Source: Henriciella pelagia
GTDB lineage: Bacteria; Pseudomonadota; Alphaproteobacteria; Caulobacterales; Hyphomonadaceae
Assembly (NCBI RefSeq): GCF_002088945.1
Contig: NZ_NCSU01000007.1
Location: forward strand, 372,001-436,000
Direction: 5' to 3'
Length of the DNA stretch: 64,000 nucleotides
In this document: piece after piece, positions 35,119 through 44,133 of the stretch
How the letters are laid out: each line of letters begins with the position of its first letter
Position numbering within the stretch: position 1 is the stretch's first letter
The notes under the pieces: model-generated
Told to the model about the DNA's origin: nothing
What the model saw: only the letters and a program-made list of their open reading frames with translations
The model's database searches: none
Program-made: the position numbers and the translations under genes

Positions 35119-35887
35119 GGGGCTCGATATGCACCGCATGTCGCGTGCAGCAAAGACCGGACTGCGGTCGATTGGCAGTTTTGTGTGGCCTTCGCGCTCA
35201 CTTGTCTCTGGCGATCATCATGGCGGCGATGGCCTGATCTCGCCTGAAGACTTCGCCCGGCTGACCTTTCTCACTGGCGCAGGCTGCCAGACCTGCGCCC
35301 TGCCACTCGAGGCCGACCTCGGCGATGCCGGCATTTGCGGTGCGTGTGCAGCAAGGCCGCCGAAATGGGACGCTGCCCGCGCCGCCCTGCAATATGATGA
35401 CGCCTCGCGCAAACCCGTGCTTGACCTCAAACGCGCTGGCCGCCGTGAGGGGCTCGCCACCTATGCCCGCTGGATGGCCCTAGCCGGGCAGGACCTGCTT
35501 GACCAGGCCGACCTGATTGTCCCGGTTCCACTGCACTACAGGCGGCTCGCGGCACGCGGCTACAACCAGTCGGGCTGGCTCGCCGCAGCCCTGTCCCGCC
35601 AGACGGGAAAACCGGTCTGCCACGATGCGCTGAAGCGCACGCGCGCCACGCCAAGCCAGGGAACCCGCTCGGCGCGTGAGCGTCATCTCAATGTGCGTGG
35701 TGCATTCGCGGCCCGCCGCAGTCGGCTCAGTCGCATCGAAGGCGCGCGTATCCTGCTGGTCGACGACGTCTTCACCACTGGCGCGACGCTTGCAGCGTGC
35801 ACCCGTGCCCTGAAAAAGGGCAAGGCGGCCAAGGTGCATGTGCTGGTGCTCGCGCGCGTTGTCAGGCCTTCGGACGTCACCATATAG
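35117..35887 (+). CDS. ComF family phosphoribosyltransferase-like protein
   Basis: A 256-residue protein with an N-terminal zinc ribbon (GCQTCALPLE, ICGACAARPP; two C-x2-C pairs) and a C-terminal phosphoribosyltransferase fold with ILLVDDVFTTGATL and RGYNQSGWLA. ComF homologues take part in DNA uptake in naturally competent bacteria; in alphaproteobacteria the role is unclear. Several in-frame starts exist between 35099 and 35138. The one at 35117 follows GGGG and shares CATG with the divergent methyltransferase gene; another ATG lies four codons on. Confidence 0.85.
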   Translation: MGLDMHRMSRAAKTGLRSIGSFVWPSRSLVSGDHHGGDGLISPEDFARLTFLTGAGCQTCALPLEADLGDAGICGACAARPPKWDAARAALQYDDASRKPVLDLKRAGRREGLATYARWMALAGQDLLDQADLIVPVPLHYRRLAARGYNQSGWLAAALSRQTGKPVCHDALKRTRATPSQGTRSARERHLNVRGAFAARRSRLSRIEGARILLVDDVFTTGATLAACTRALKKGKAAKVHVLVLARVVRPSDVTI

Positions 35888-35915
35888 ATGGACGACACCA
35901 AACTCTGGAGCTCGA

Positions 35916-36176
35916 ATGTCCAAAGTCACTATCTATACGCGCGGCTTTTGTCCCTACTGTTCACGGGCCGTATCCCTTCTGAAGACGAAGGGTGCCGATT
36001 TCACCGAAATCGATGCTGGCATGGACCCGGACAAGAAAGCTGAAATGATTCAACGTTCCAATGGTGGACGAACCTTCCCGCAGATCTTTGTGGGAAATAC
36101 GCATATTGGCGGCTGCGACGAAATGTTTGCGCTCGACCGCGCCGGCAAGCTTGACCCGATGCTGCAGGGAGCCTGA
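35916..36176 (+). CDS. grxC: Glutaredoxin 3
   Basis: An 86-residue dithiol glutaredoxin with active site GFCPYCSRA (C-P-Y-C), the GGRTFPQIFVGNTHIGGCDE region with the cis-Pro and GG glutathione site, and standard length. It reduces disulfides using glutathione. The ATG at 35916 follows GGAG. It is 28 bases after comF and 12 bases before the DUF1178 gene, a comF-grxC-DUF1178 order common in alphaproteobacteria, so these are likely one operon. Confidence 0.95.
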   Translation: MSKVTIYTRGFCPYCSRAVSLLKTKGADFTEIDAGMDPDKKAEMIQRSNGGRTFPQIFVGNTHIGGCDEMFALDRAGKLDPMLQGA

Positions 36177-36188
36177 CGAGACACGAAA

Positions 36189-36626
36189 ATGATCCGCTAC
36201 GCCCTCGAATGCCAGGATTGTGATGCAACCTTTGACGGCTGGTTCGCCTCGTCGGACGGCTTCGACACGCAGGTCGAGGCCGGACAGGTGATCTGCCCTT
36301 CCTGCTCAGGCACCGCAGTGCGAAAGCAGGTCATGGCCCCGTCAGTACGTCCCTCCGAAAAGGCCGGCGCGAGCGATCCTGAAAAAGTCTTCGGCAAGCT
36401 CGCCGCAAAGGCGCGCCAGCACATCGCCGAAAATTACGACTATGTTGGCGACGGCTTTGCCGAGGAAGCGCGCTCAATGTTTTATGGCGAACGCGAGCAC
36501 AAGCCCATCTGGGGCGAGACCACGCCAGAAGAGCGCGAAGCCCTCCGCGAAGAAGGCGTTCCAGCGACGCCCCTTCACCCGGCTTTCGCGCCGAAAAAAC
36601 AACCCGACAAGTCGAGACTGAACTAG
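36189..36626 (+). CDS. DUF1178 zinc-ribbon protein
   Basis: A 145-residue protein with an N-terminal zinc ribbon (LECQDCDATFDGW and VICPSCSGT; C-x2-C pairs about 28 residues apart) followed by KLAAKARQHIAENYDYVGDGFAEEARSM, the conserved core of DUF1178. The function of the family is unknown; a role in binding nucleic acid or another protein is possible. It is the third gene of the comF-grxC run, 12 bases after grxC. Confidence 0.9.
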   Translation: MIRYALECQDCDATFDGWFASSDGFDTQVEAGQVICPSCSGTAVRKQVMAPSVRPSEKAGASDPEKVFGKLAAKARQHIAENYDYVGDGFAEEARSMFYGEREHKPIWGETTPEEREALREEGVPATPLHPAFAPKKQPDKSRLN

Positions 36627-36657
36627 CTTGCCACGCCCGGTTGCAGCCCGCGACCAC

Positions 36658-36687
36658 TTGGCCGCTTGACGCTCGCACACGTATAAA
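36658..36687 (+). promoter_or_regulatory. Candidate promoter for the oxidase subunit IV gene
   Basis: TTGGCC (36658-36663), an 18-base spacer and TATAAA (36682-36687) lie 38 bases before the ATG. The -35 agrees at four of six consensus positions and the -10 at five. The position fits, but the match is by eye. Confidence 0.4.
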
Positions 36688-36725
36688 TAAAACGGCGTGC
36701 AAGACCCCCGCTTTGGAGACGACCA

Positions 36726-37028
36726 ATGGCCGAGAGCAATTACACACATGGCGAGATGAAGATCGACGCCCAGTCCAAAATGTATTCCGGCTTCATGAAG
36801 GCCAGCGCCTGGGGCAGCCTGATCCTCCTGATTTCCGTCGGCTATATGGTGTTCACCCTGTCCATGGGCATGAACTGGCTTGTCGCGCTCGCCCTGATGG
36901 CGGGTACCGGTATCGCCATTGGCGTCGGCATGGGCTTTGGTGGCGCATGGATCGCGACCGTGATCGGCCTCACCGGCCTCGCCCTCTTCATCCAGCTGAT
37001 TATCGCCCTCGTCAGCATGATGATGTAG
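36726..37028 (+). CDS. aa3-type cytochrome c oxidase subunit IV-like membrane protein
   Basis: A 100-residue protein with the Y-T-H-G-E-M-K-I-D-A-Q-S-K-M-Y-S-G-F-M motif near the N-terminus, the signature of the bacterial aa3-oxidase subunit IV family. The family is usually about 45 residues with one helix; here the C-terminal part is extended to three hydrophobic helices (SLILLISVGYMVFTLSM, LVALALMAGTGIAIGVGMGF, IATVIGLTGLALFIQLII). No other oxidase gene is in the window. A likely promoter lies 38 bases upstream. Confidence 0.75.
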   Translation: MAESNYTHGEMKIDAQSKMYSGFMKASAWGSLILLISVGYMVFTLSMGMNWLVALALMAGTGIAIGVGMGFGGAWIATVIGLTGLALFIQLIIALVSMMM

Positions 37029-37037
37029 CCGGTTGCC

Positions 37038-38201
37038 TCAGAGCGACCGCACCCAGTTCCTGACATCTTCAACAAACAGCTCCGGCACTTCCATCGCAGC
37101 GAAATGCCCACCCTTCGGCATGTCTGACCAGTGGGTGATATTATAGACCCGTTCCGCCCAGCTGCGCGGCGGGGCCATGATATAGGTCTCCCCCGGATAG
37201 TTCGCGAAACCGGTTGGCACCTCGATGCGCTTGCCTTCTGGCAGGACACCGCCGCCCTCGAGGAAGAAGGCCGCATAGTACCAGACCGAAGTCGCAATCG
37301 CCTCGTTGACGAGATAGAGCATGACATTGGTCAGCAGCTGGTCGCGCGAATAGACGCTGAAGAGGTCACCATCCGTCAGGTCCGACCAGCCGTGGAACTT
37401 CTCAAGGATCCACGCCGCCGTTCCCATCGGTGAGTCCATGAGCGCCATTGCCAGCGTCTGCGGCTTGGTCGACTGCTGCATGAGATAGGTGCCCTCGGCC
37501 TGCATCGCGGCCTGGCTCTGGACGATCCAGCGTTTCTCCTCTTCCGACTGCGGTGTCGCCGGATTGGGCCGCAGTGCCATCATGTTGAGATGGATTGCCC
37601 TGCAGCCGCCACCGGATGCCGGACTGTGACTGAAGCCGAGCCAGGAAGTCACCATGCTGCCCCAGTCCCCGCCCTGGGCGAGGTAAGTGTCATAGCCGAG
37701 CACATCGCGCATCAGCGCGTCGAACAGCTCAGCTGTGCGCCTCTGGCCAATCGGTGAGGCAGGCTTGCCGGAAAAGGCGTAACCCGGCAGGGACGGGATT
37801 ACGAGATCGAACGCGTCTTCGGCCTTGCCGCCATGCTGCGTAGGAAAGGCGAGCGGGCCGATCACCTCGAAGAATTCGTAGAATGAGCCCGGCCAGCCAT
37901 GCGTCAGCAGCAGGGGCCGCTTGCCGCCTGCCTCGCCGACAATGTGCAGGAAGTGCAGCTCCTGTCCGTCAACTTCAGCCTTGAAATGCGGCCAGGCATT
38001 GAGCTCGGCCTCGACCTTCCGCCAGTCATAGCCATTCAGCCAGTACGCCTGGATGTCCTTCATCACCGGGGCGGACATACCGAACTGCCAGTCGCCGCCG
38101 GTCTCTGGGGCCGGGAACCAGCGATAGTCGCGCACGCGTTGGCGAATGCGCTCCAGAACCTGCTGGCGGATATCGATTTGAAAGGGCTGCGGCTCGCTCA
38201 T
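37038..38201 (-). CDS. Epoxide hydrolase, alpha/beta-hydrolase family (EHN type)
   Basis: A 387-residue protein with the N-terminal epoxide-hydrolase domain (RIRQRVRDYRWFPAPETGGDW, EAELNAWPHFKAEVDG) followed by the alpha/beta-hydrolase core. Catalytic elements visible are HGWPGSFYEF, nucleophilic Asp in AQGGDWGSMVTSWLG and the late His in PKGGHFAAMEVPE. It probably opens epoxides to diols. The frame extends to 38255, but the ATG at 38201 is preceded by GGAGACG. Convergent with the oxidase subunit gene, nine bases away. Confidence 0.9.
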   Translation of the reverse strand: MSEPQPFQIDIRQQVLERIRQRVRDYRWFPAPETGGDWQFGMSAPVMKDIQAYWLNGYDWRKVEAELNAWPHFKAEVDGQELHFLHIVGEAGGKRPLLLTHGWPGSFYEFFEVIGPLAFPTQHGGKAEDAFDLVIPSLPGYAFSGKPASPIGQRRTAELFDALMRDVLGYDTYLAQGGDWGSMVTSWLGFSHSPASGGGCRAIHLNMMALRPNPATPQSEEEKRWIVQSQAAMQAEGTYLMQQSTKPQTLAMALMDSPMGTAAWILEKFHGWSDLTDGDLFSVYSRDQLLTNVMLYLVNEAIATSVWYYAAFFLEGGGVLPEGKRIEVPTGFANYPGETYIMAPPRSWAERVYNITHWSDMPKGGHFAAMEVPELFVEDVRNWVRSL

Positions 38202-38280
38202 GCTCGTCTCCGTTCGGAACCTGTCCGAACAAGGCCAGCAGGGCCGCTGCGTCAATTCTCTCGCTGCGGAAAGAGGCTAC

Positions 38281-38448
38281 TTAGCTGAAGCCATCATTAA
38301 CGGAGTTGAAATTCTCACTGGTGCTTGAGCCGACAGCCGTCACAGCGCCCACAATGGCGATCACCATCAGACCGAGAAGCAGGCCATATTCGACGGCTGC
38401 CGCACCACGTGAGTCGCCGAGAAAACGCTGAGACAGATGACGGATCAT
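38281..38448 (-). CDS. Flp/Fap-family pilin
   Basis: A 55-residue pilin: short basic leader MIRHLSQRFLGDSRG, then AAAVEYGLLLGLMVIAIVGAV, the hydrophobic N-helix that includes the conserved Glu and the Flp prepilin-peptidase site, and a short Ser/Asn tail. The ATG at 38448 follows GAGG. It is ten bases after mutT and not near any tad/cpa assembly genes, so it is an orphan locus served by a Tad system elsewhere, or a relic. Confidence 0.88.
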   Translation of the reverse strand: MIRHLSQRFLGDSRGAAAVEYGLLLGLMVIAIVGAVTAVGSSTSENFNSVNDGFS

Positions 38449-38458
38449 ATCGACCTCT

Positions 38459-38863
38459 TCAAAAACGCGCCGCCAGATCCGCAAAGAGCGGGATGTCTGC
38501 CGGCGGCGCAGGATACTTATCTAGATCGGCTGGCTTGACCCACTCGAGCGTCTGCCCTTCGAGCGCAACAGGCTCACCATCCCAATCACTTACGGCGAAA
38601 AGTGGCATCAAAAGGTGAAAGTCAGGATAATCGAAACTCGCAAAATTAATCGGTTCCAGGTTTTCCGGATCGACCGCAATCTGTAGTTCCTCTTTCAGTT
38701 CGCGCGCCAGGGCGATGGCCGGTGTCTCGCCCGGTTCGACCTTGCCGCCCGGAAACTCCCAAAGCCCCGCCATCGCCTTTCCCGGCGGCCTCTGGGCGAG
38801 CAGAATCCGCCCTTCGCCGTCAAAGATCGCCGCCGCCGAAACCAGCAGAAGCTTCTTCGTCAT
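38459..38863 (-). CDS. mutT: MutT-type Nudix hydrolase
   Basis: A 134-residue Nudix protein. The Nudix box reads GKVEPGETPAIALARELKEEL followed by Q-I, so Gln replaces the usual final Gly. It likely hydrolyses 8-oxo-dGTP to prevent G-to-T mutations. Its ATG overlaps the argJ stop in ATGA, so it is translationally coupled to argJ. The PPIase-argJ-mutT order is common beside secA in alphaproteobacteria. Confidence 0.9.
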   Translation of the reverse strand: MTKKLLLVSAAAIFDGEGRILLAQRPPGKAMAGLWEFPGGKVEPGETPAIALARELKEELQIAVDPENLEPINFASFDYPDFHLLMPLFAVSDWDGEPVALEGQTLEWVKPADLDKYPAPPADIPLFADLAARF

Positions 38864-40110
38864 GTCCGGTAGGCGCCGTTAATGTCGACATAGGCGTGCG
38901 TGAGGTCGCAGGTCCAGACGGTCCACGCCTCGTCGCCCGCCGCAACATCGACACGAATGCTGATATGGTCCTGCGCAAAGTGCGCGCTTGCGGCCGCCTC
39001 ATCGTAGCCCGGTGCCCGCAGGCCTCCTTCCGCAATCAGCAGGTCGCCGAACCAGATCCGCATATTGTCGCGAACGATCGGCTCGAGCGATTTGCCGACC
39101 GCCATGACGATCCGGCCCCAATTGGCATCTCCCGCCGCAATCGCCGTCTTTACCAGCGGCGAATTTGCGATGCTGAGACCAATCGTCTTGGCCGACTGCG
39201 CCGTGACCGCATTCTCCACACAGATCTCGACGAATTTTGTCGCGCCCTCGCCATCCTTGACCAGCTGGTGCGCGAGATTACGGAACACGTCATAGAGCGC
39301 TTCCCTGAATGCATCCAGGCGTGGGTCGGACCCGTCCTCAATCAGAGGCGCGCCGGATGACCCGGTGGCAAACAGCATGCAGGTGTCGGACGTCGACGTG
39401 TCACCGTCCACCGTCACCGAGTTCAGCGTCGGATCGACCACTTCGCGCAGCAATTCGTCCAGGACGTCCGGCGCGATGGCGGCGTCGGTGAAGACATAGC
39501 AGAGCATGGTTGCCATGTTCGGCATGATCATGCCAGAGCCTTTCAGAATGCCCGTAATCGCAACCGGCACACCGTCAATCTCGGTCTCTGTCCCGGCCCC
39601 CTTGGGATAGGTATCGGTGGTCGAGAAGGCCCGCGCGCATGCTTCCCAGTCAGGCGTGCCCAGCGCCGCGTTTAGCTGCGGCAGCATCTTGCCGACATAG
39701 GCTGGGTCTGGCAGCGGCTCACCGATAACGCCTGTTGCAGCAAGAAAGCACTGTTCCTTCGGCACACCCAGCGTCTCGACCATCGCCGTCAGCGTCGCTT
39801 CATTCTTCTGCACGCCCGCAACACCGGTGAAGGCGTTGGAATTGCCTGCATTGACGACGACGGCACGCCCGCTTCCTTTCCCCTGAAGCAGGGCCTCACG
39901 GCACCATTCGACATCTGCCGATGCCGTATGCGACCGGGTAAACACGCCGGCCACGCTCGTGCCTTCCGGCATCAGGAACAGGAACACGTCATCACGCTCG
40001 ATACCGCGCTTGGCATAGAAGCCGCGTGAGGCCGTCGCAGCCTGTACACCCTTGATGGCCGGAAGCGCTGGAAAGCTCGCTGGCGCGAATGGGGAGGGTT
40101 TCAGCTTCAT
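38860..40110 (-). CDS. argJ: Bifunctional glutamate N-acetyltransferase / N-acetylglutamate synthase ArgJ
   Basis: Transfers acetyl from N-acetylornithine to glutamate in arginine synthesis and may also use acetyl-CoA. Of 416 residues, the autocleavage site is in NMATMLCYVFTD (A-T-M-L), with Thr becoming the N-terminal nucleophile of the beta chain. AVVVNAGNSNAFTG and GDTSTSDTCMLFATG are family blocks. ATGA overlaps join it to both the upstream PPIase gene and downstream mutT. Length is normal. Confidence 0.95.
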   Translation of the reverse strand: MKLKPSPFAPASFPALPAIKGVQAATASRGFYAKRGIERDDVFLFLMPEGTSVAGVFTRSHTASADVEWCREALLQGKGSGRAVVVNAGNSNAFTGVAGVQKNEATLTAMVETLGVPKEQCFLAATGVIGEPLPDPAYVGKMLPQLNAALGTPDWEACARAFSTTDTYPKGAGTETEIDGVPVAITGILKGSGMIMPNMATMLCYVFTDAAIAPDVLDELLREVVDPTLNSVTVDGDTSTSDTCMLFATGSSGAPLIEDGSDPRLDAFREALYDVFRNLAHQLVKDGEGATKFVEICVENAVTAQSAKTIGLSIANSPLVKTAIAAGDANWGRIVMAVGKSLEPIVRDNMRIWFGDLLIAEGGLRAPGYDEAAASAHFAQDHISIRVDVAAGDEAWTVWTCDLTHAYVDINGAYRT

Positions 40111-41081
40111 TCTTCTACAGGACCTTCATCCTCATCCGGTTCAACTGTCTCAATCGGCGGATCGCCATCCTCGCCGGCCGGTCCTGCGCCATCGCCTGCC
40201 TCATCGACCATGGATGGCGGCACCATGGCCCGTCCACCATCGCGCTGCTCAATTCTCGCGCTGACCCGCAGCTCCCTCAGGATCTGGCTGATCTTGGTGA
40301 AGGTGAGATAGGTCACGATTTCGGGACGCATCTCCTCCTTGGTCTTGGGCGGGCGCGTTCGCCGCTGCTCGACCTTGAGGATATGCCAGCCCTGCTCGGA
40401 TTCGAACGGCTCGGAAATCTCACCCACAGGCGTGTCAGCAATAATGGAGGGAAAGGGGTCGATCATCTCGTTCGGGGAAACCCAGCCAAACGACCCGCCA
40501 TCCAGCCGCGTTCGCGTGTCCTTGGAAAACTCGAATGCAAGCGCTGTGAAGTCCTCGCCGCCGCGCGCCCGCGGCAGGACGGCCGCCGCCTGTTCCTGGC
40601 TCTCGAACAGGATGTGGCGGATGCGGACCTCATCATCAATCTGCTGCAGTTTCACCTGCTCGTCATACATCTGGTTGATCGCCTCTTCGGTGACCTCCGT
40701 CGCGACAAGGTCTTCCATCAGGAAATTCCCGAGAAGGCGCTCGCGGGCTGTCTCCAGCCGTCTTTGGGCTTGCGGCGTGCGATCCAGTCCGCGCCGCACA
40801 GCCTCCTGGGCGAGCAGGCGCTGGTCGATGAGCTGTTCCAGGACAAGCTGGTATTCGGTGTGGTCGGGGCCGAATGGCTCGCCCGCTTCAATCCGGCCCT
40901 GCGCAACCGCTTCGAGCTCGACATCGGAAATGAAGATCGGCTCGCCATTCACCACCGCTGCGGTAGACGCGTCGAATCCGACCGGGCTGCGGACGGGGTT
41001 CGTGAACTCCGTGTCACATGAAGCCAAGACCAGTCCGGCCGACAGGCACAGACCGAGGAGCAAAGTCCGGGAGGATTTCAT
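40107..41081 (-). CDS. Parvulin-type peptidylprolyl isomerase lipoprotein (SurA/PpiC-like)
   Basis: A 324-residue envelope chaperone. Lipobox LASC (Cys about 22) follows a lipoprotein signal; an N-terminal SurA-like helical region (about 35-165) precedes a parvulin domain (about 170-260) with VRIRHILFESQEQAAAVL and FGWVSPNEMIDPF. A Glu/Asp/Gly-rich tail ends the protein. It likely assists folding of outer-membrane proteins. The ATG at 41081 follows GAAGGGA. It is divergent from secA, a pairing found in many alphaproteobacteria, linking secretion to folding. Confidence 0.9.
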   Translation of the reverse strand: MKSSRTLLLGLCLSAGLVLASCDTEFTNPVRSPVGFDASTAAVVNGEPIFISDVELEAVAQGRIEAGEPFGPDHTEYQLVLEQLIDQRLLAQEAVRRGLDRTPQAQRRLETARERLLGNFLMEDLVATEVTEEAINQMYDEQVKLQQIDDEVRIRHILFESQEQAAAVLPRARGGEDFTALAFEFSKDTRTRLDGGSFGWVSPNEMIDPFPSIIADTPVGEISEPFESEQGWHILKVEQRRTRPPKTKEEMRPEIVTYLTFTKISQILRELRVSARIEQRDGGRAMVPPSMVDEAGDGAGPAGEDGDPPIETVEPDEDEGPVEE

Positions 41082-41172
41082 GCATTTTCCCTTCTGATTC
41101 ACCTACAGCCGCCCGCATTGACACCCCTGAGCCGCGTTCTTAAGTCTCCGGCGGGTACTGGTCGAGAGGTTA

Positions 41173-41238
41173 GTGTGCCCATTCGCATACACTTCCGTGT
41201 GCACCTCCTGTAAAGAAGTTCAAGGCAGGAGGGCCTAA
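41173..41238 (+). CDS. Possible 21-residue leader peptide upstream of secA
   Basis: A GTG at 41173, four bases after an AGAGG site, opens a 21-codon frame ending TAA at 41238, 33 bases before the secA ATG. The peptide reads MCPFAYTSVCTSCKEVQGRRA. The frame overlaps a hairpin whose right arm contains AGGAGG. It lacks the known SecM or RAPP/RAPG arrest motifs and is short for tunnel arrest, so it may be chance. Confidence 0.25.
   Translation: MCPFAYTSVCTSCKEVQGRRA
41204..41232 (+). promoter_or_regulatory. Hairpin in the secA leader
   Basis: CCTCCTG (41204-41210) and CAGGAGG (41226-41232) are perfect inverted arms, 7 bp, about 15-base loop. The right arm is a consensus Shine-Dalgarno but is 40 bases before the secA start, so it is not the working ribosome site. 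It may be part of a translation-control leader. Confidence 0.4.
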
Positions 41239-41271
41239 CCAAGTCAACCGCGTAGATTGGTGCGAGACCAT

Positions 41272-44058
41272 ATGCTCTCAGTTGCCCGCAAGATTTTCGG
41301 CTCCTCGAACGACAGGCGGATCAAGCCGATGCGCAAGCGCGTCGAGAAGATCAACGCCCTCGAAGCAAGCATGCAGGCGCTCAGTGACGCTGAGCTGAAA
41401 GCCAAGACCGCAGAATTCAGGAAGCGCCTTGATGAGGGCGCAAGCCTTGATGACCTGCTCGAAGAAGCCTTTGCCGTAGTTCGCGAAGCCTCTGTCCGCT
41501 CGCTCGGCATGCGGCATTTTGACGTCCAGCTAATCGGCGGCATGGTCCTCCACCAGGGCTCCATCGCGGAAATGCGCACTGGTGAGGGCAAGACGCTTGT
41601 CGCAACGCTCGCCGTCTATCTCAATGCGCTTGCCGGCAAGGGCGTGCACGTCATTACCGTCAACGATTATCTCGCCAGCCGCGACGCCGACTGGATGGGC
41701 AAGCTCTATGGCTTCCTCGGCATGAGCACGGGCGTCATCGTCCATGGCCTCAATGACCAGGAACGCAAGGCAGCCTATGCCTGCGACATCACCTACGGCA
41801 CGAACAATGAGTTCGGATTCGACTATCTGCGCGACAATATGAAATACTCGCTCGACCAGATGGCGCAGCGCGGTCACGCCTATGCCATCGTTGACGAGGT
41901 CGACTCCATCCTGATCGACGAAGCGCGCACGCCGCTGATCATTTCCGGTCCGACCGATGACCGCTCCGACCTGTACCGCACCATTGATGCGCTGATTCCC
42001 AAGCTCGATGATGAAACCGATATCGAGCTCGACGAGAAGCAGCGCTCTGTCATCTTCACCGAAGACGGCATGGAGAAGATGGAGCAGATGCTGGAAGAGG
42101 CAGGCCTGCTCGAGGGCTCGCTCTGGGACCCGCACAACGTCACCATCGTCCACCACTCCAACCAGGCGCTGCGCGCCCACAAGCTTTTCCACCGCGACAA
42201 GGACTATCTGATGAAGGACGGCCAGGTCATGCTGGTCGACGAGTTCACCGGGCGCATGATGGAAGGCCGCCGCCTTTCCGAAGGCCTCCACCAGGCGATC
42301 GAGGCCAAGGAAGGCGTCGAGATCAAGCCGGAAAACCAGACGCTCGCCTCCATCACCTTCCAGAACTATTTCCGCCTTTACGAAAAGCTCGCCGGCATGA
42401 CCGGTACAGCCATTACCGAAGCGGCTGAATTTGCCGACATCTACAAGCTGGAAGTGTTCCAGCTGCCGACGAACAAGCCGATTCAGCGGATCGACGAGGA
42501 CGACGTCGTCTACCGGGTCGCCTCTGCGAAGTATCAGGAAATCATCAAGGAAGTGCGCGACGCCCGCGCCAAGGGCCAGCCGGTCCTGCTCGGTACCGCT
42601 TCCATCGAGAAGTCCGAGATCATCTCCACCCTGCTGACGCAGGCCAAGATCCCGCACAAGGTGCTGAACGCCCGTCACCACGAGAAAGAAGCCGAGATCA
42701 TCGCCGATGCCGGCCTTCCGGGCGCCGTCACGGTTGCGACCAACATGGCTGGCCGCGGCACCGATATCCAGCTCGGCGGCAACCTTGAAATGCGCCTCTG
42801 GAAAGCGATTGACGCGTTCAAGGAAAAACATGGCCGCGACCCTTCCGAAGAGGAAGAAAAGGCGATGGAAGCCGAGCTCAAGGCCGACATCGAGGTCGGC
42901 AAGAAGGAAGCGCTCGCCGCAGGCGGTCTCTTCGTTCTCGGCACCGAGCGCCATGAAAGCCGCCGCATCGATAACCAGCTGCGCGGCCGGACAGGCCGTC
43001 AGGGCGACCCCGGCAAGTCGAAATTCTTCATTTCGGTCGAGGATGACCTGATGCGCGTCTTCGCAGCAGACCGCCTCAACTCGATCATGAAGAGCCTCGG
43101 CATCAAGGAAGACGAAGGCATCACCCATCCGTGGATGAACAAGGCCATCGAAACCTCCCAGAAGAAGATCGAGCAGCGCAATTTCGAGATCCGCAAGAAC
43201 GTCCTCAAATATGACGACGTCATCAACGACCAGCGCAAGGCCATCTTTGAACAGCGCCGCGAATTCATGCACGCCAACAATGTCACCGCTGTCGTCACCG
43301 ACATGCGCCATGACGTGATTGACGGCCTCGTCGCCATTGCCATGCCGCCCAAGGCGTTTGCCGAACAGTGGGACGTCACCGGACTCACCGAAACGCTCAA
43401 GTCGGAACTCGGCCTTGAGCTTCCGATCGCCAAATGGGCTGCCGAGGAAGGCGTTGCCAATGACGAGATTGCAGAGCGCATCCGCGTCGCCGCCGACCAG
43501 GCCTTCGAACAGAAGGTCGAGCAGGTCAGCAAGCAACAGATGCAGCAGATCGAGAAGCAGGTCCTCCTGCAGGTCCTCGACGGCCGCTGGCGCCAGCACC
43601 TGCAGCAGATCGACCAGCTTCGCTCGGTCATCCACCTGCGCTCCTATGGTCAGCGCGATCCGCTGAACGAATTCAAGGAAGAAGCCTTCAAGCTCTTCAA
43701 TGACCTGCTCGACACGATGCGCACTGAAGTTACGCGCATCCTGATGAACATCCGCATCGCGCCGCCCGCCACCGAGGACCAGCGCGCCGAGATGGCCGCG
43801 GCCCGTGAACAGTTGCTGCGCCGCGAACAGGCCCTGTCGAGCACGCAGGAAACCCACCTCAACCCTGACACCGGCGACAATGAAATGACGCCGGGCGTTG
43901 TTGAAGGCCCGAACGATCCGCATGCAGGCCCGCCCCTGCACCAGGCCGAAGAAGACTGGTCGAAGACGCCGCGCAATTCGCCCTGCCCCTGCGGCTCGGG
44001 CAAGAAGTACAAGCACTGCCACGGCTCTCTCACGGGCGCTGACCAGCAACAGGTCTGA
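41272..44058 (+). CDS. secA: Preprotein translocase ATPase SecA
   Basis: Drives export of unfolded proteins through SecYEG. Of 928 residues, the DEAD motor has Walker [13 protein letters not shown] (about 102-112), [49 protein letters not shown] and [18 protein letters not shown]. The C-terminus has the zinc SecB/phospholipid-binding tail [14 protein letters not shown]. The ATG at 41272 matches the typical [15 protein letters not shown] start; an in-frame GTG four codons upstream is possible. The codon bias is strong, giving a long antisense open frame. A terminator follows. Confidence 0.98.
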   Translation: MLSVARKIFGSSNDRRIKPMRKRVEKINALEASMQALSDAELKAKTAEFRKRLDEGASLDDLLEEAFAVVREASVRSLGMRHFDVQLIGGMVLHQGSIAEMRTGEGKTLVATLAVYLNALAGKGVHVITVNDYLASRDADWMGKLYGFLGMSTGVIVHGLNDQERKAAYACDITYGTNNEFGFDYLRDNMKYSLDQMAQRGHAYAIVDEVDSILIDEARTPLIISGPTDDRSDLYRTIDALIPKLDDETDIELDEKQRSVIFTEDGMEKMEQMLEEAGLLEGSLWDPHNVTIVHHSNQALRAHKLFHRDKDYLMKDGQVMLVDEFTGRMMEGRRLSEGLHQAIEAKEGVEIKPENQTLASITFQNYFRLYEKLAGMTGTAITEAAEFADIYKLEVFQLPTNKPIQRIDEDDVVYRVASAKYQEIIKEVRDARAKGQPVLLGTASIEKSEIISTLLTQAKIPHKVLNARHHEKEAEIIADAGLPGAVTVATNMAGRGTDIQLGGNLEMRLWKAIDAFKEKHGRDPSEEEEKAMEAELKADIEVGKKEALAAGGLFVLGTERHESRRIDNQLRGRTGRQGDPGKSKFFISVEDDLMRVFAADRLNSIMKSLGIKEDEGITHPWMNKAIETSQKKIEQRNFEIRKNVLKYDDVINDQRKAIFEQRREFMHANNVTAVVTDMRHDVIDGLVAIAMPPKAFAEQWDVTGLTETLKSELGLELPIAKWAAEEGVANDEIAERIRVAADQAFEQKVEQVSKQQMQQIEKQVLLQVLDGRWRQHLQQIDQLRSVIHLRSYGQRDPLNEFKEEAFKLFNDLLDTMRTEVTRILMNIRIAPPATEDQRAEMAAAREQLLRREQALSSTQETHLNPDTGDNEMTPGVVEGPNDPHAGPPLHQAEEDWSKTPRNSPCPCGSGKKYKHCHGSLTGADQQQV

Positions 44059-44082
44059 TTTCAGGCCGGACACCAGACAAGC

Positions 44083-44115
44083 AAAAGGCCGCCCCGTCCG
44101 GAGCGGCCTTTTCTT
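44083..44115 (+). terminator. Intrinsic terminator after secA
   Basis: AAAAGGCCGC and GCGGCCTTTT form a stem with a loop of about ten bases and a T tract (TTTTCTTCT). It is 25 bases after the secA stop and 20 bases before the convergent channel-like gene ends; the flanking A and T runs make it bidirectional. Confidence 0.85.
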
Positions 44116-44133
44116 CTGGACCTCTGTCAGTGG

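Noticed and set aside
40089-41021. 310-residue plus-strand frame opposite the PPIase gene
   Set aside because: It lies fully opposite a strongly supported gene and has no recognisable motif.
41118-41146. TTGACA upstream of secA as a promoter
   Set aside because: The base at the right spacing reads TAAGTC, a poor -10, so it is not listed as a promoter.
41530-44073. 847-residue open frame antisense to secA
   Set aside because: It mirrors secA codon by codon, has no domain logic, and such frames are expected opposite highly biased GC-rich genes.
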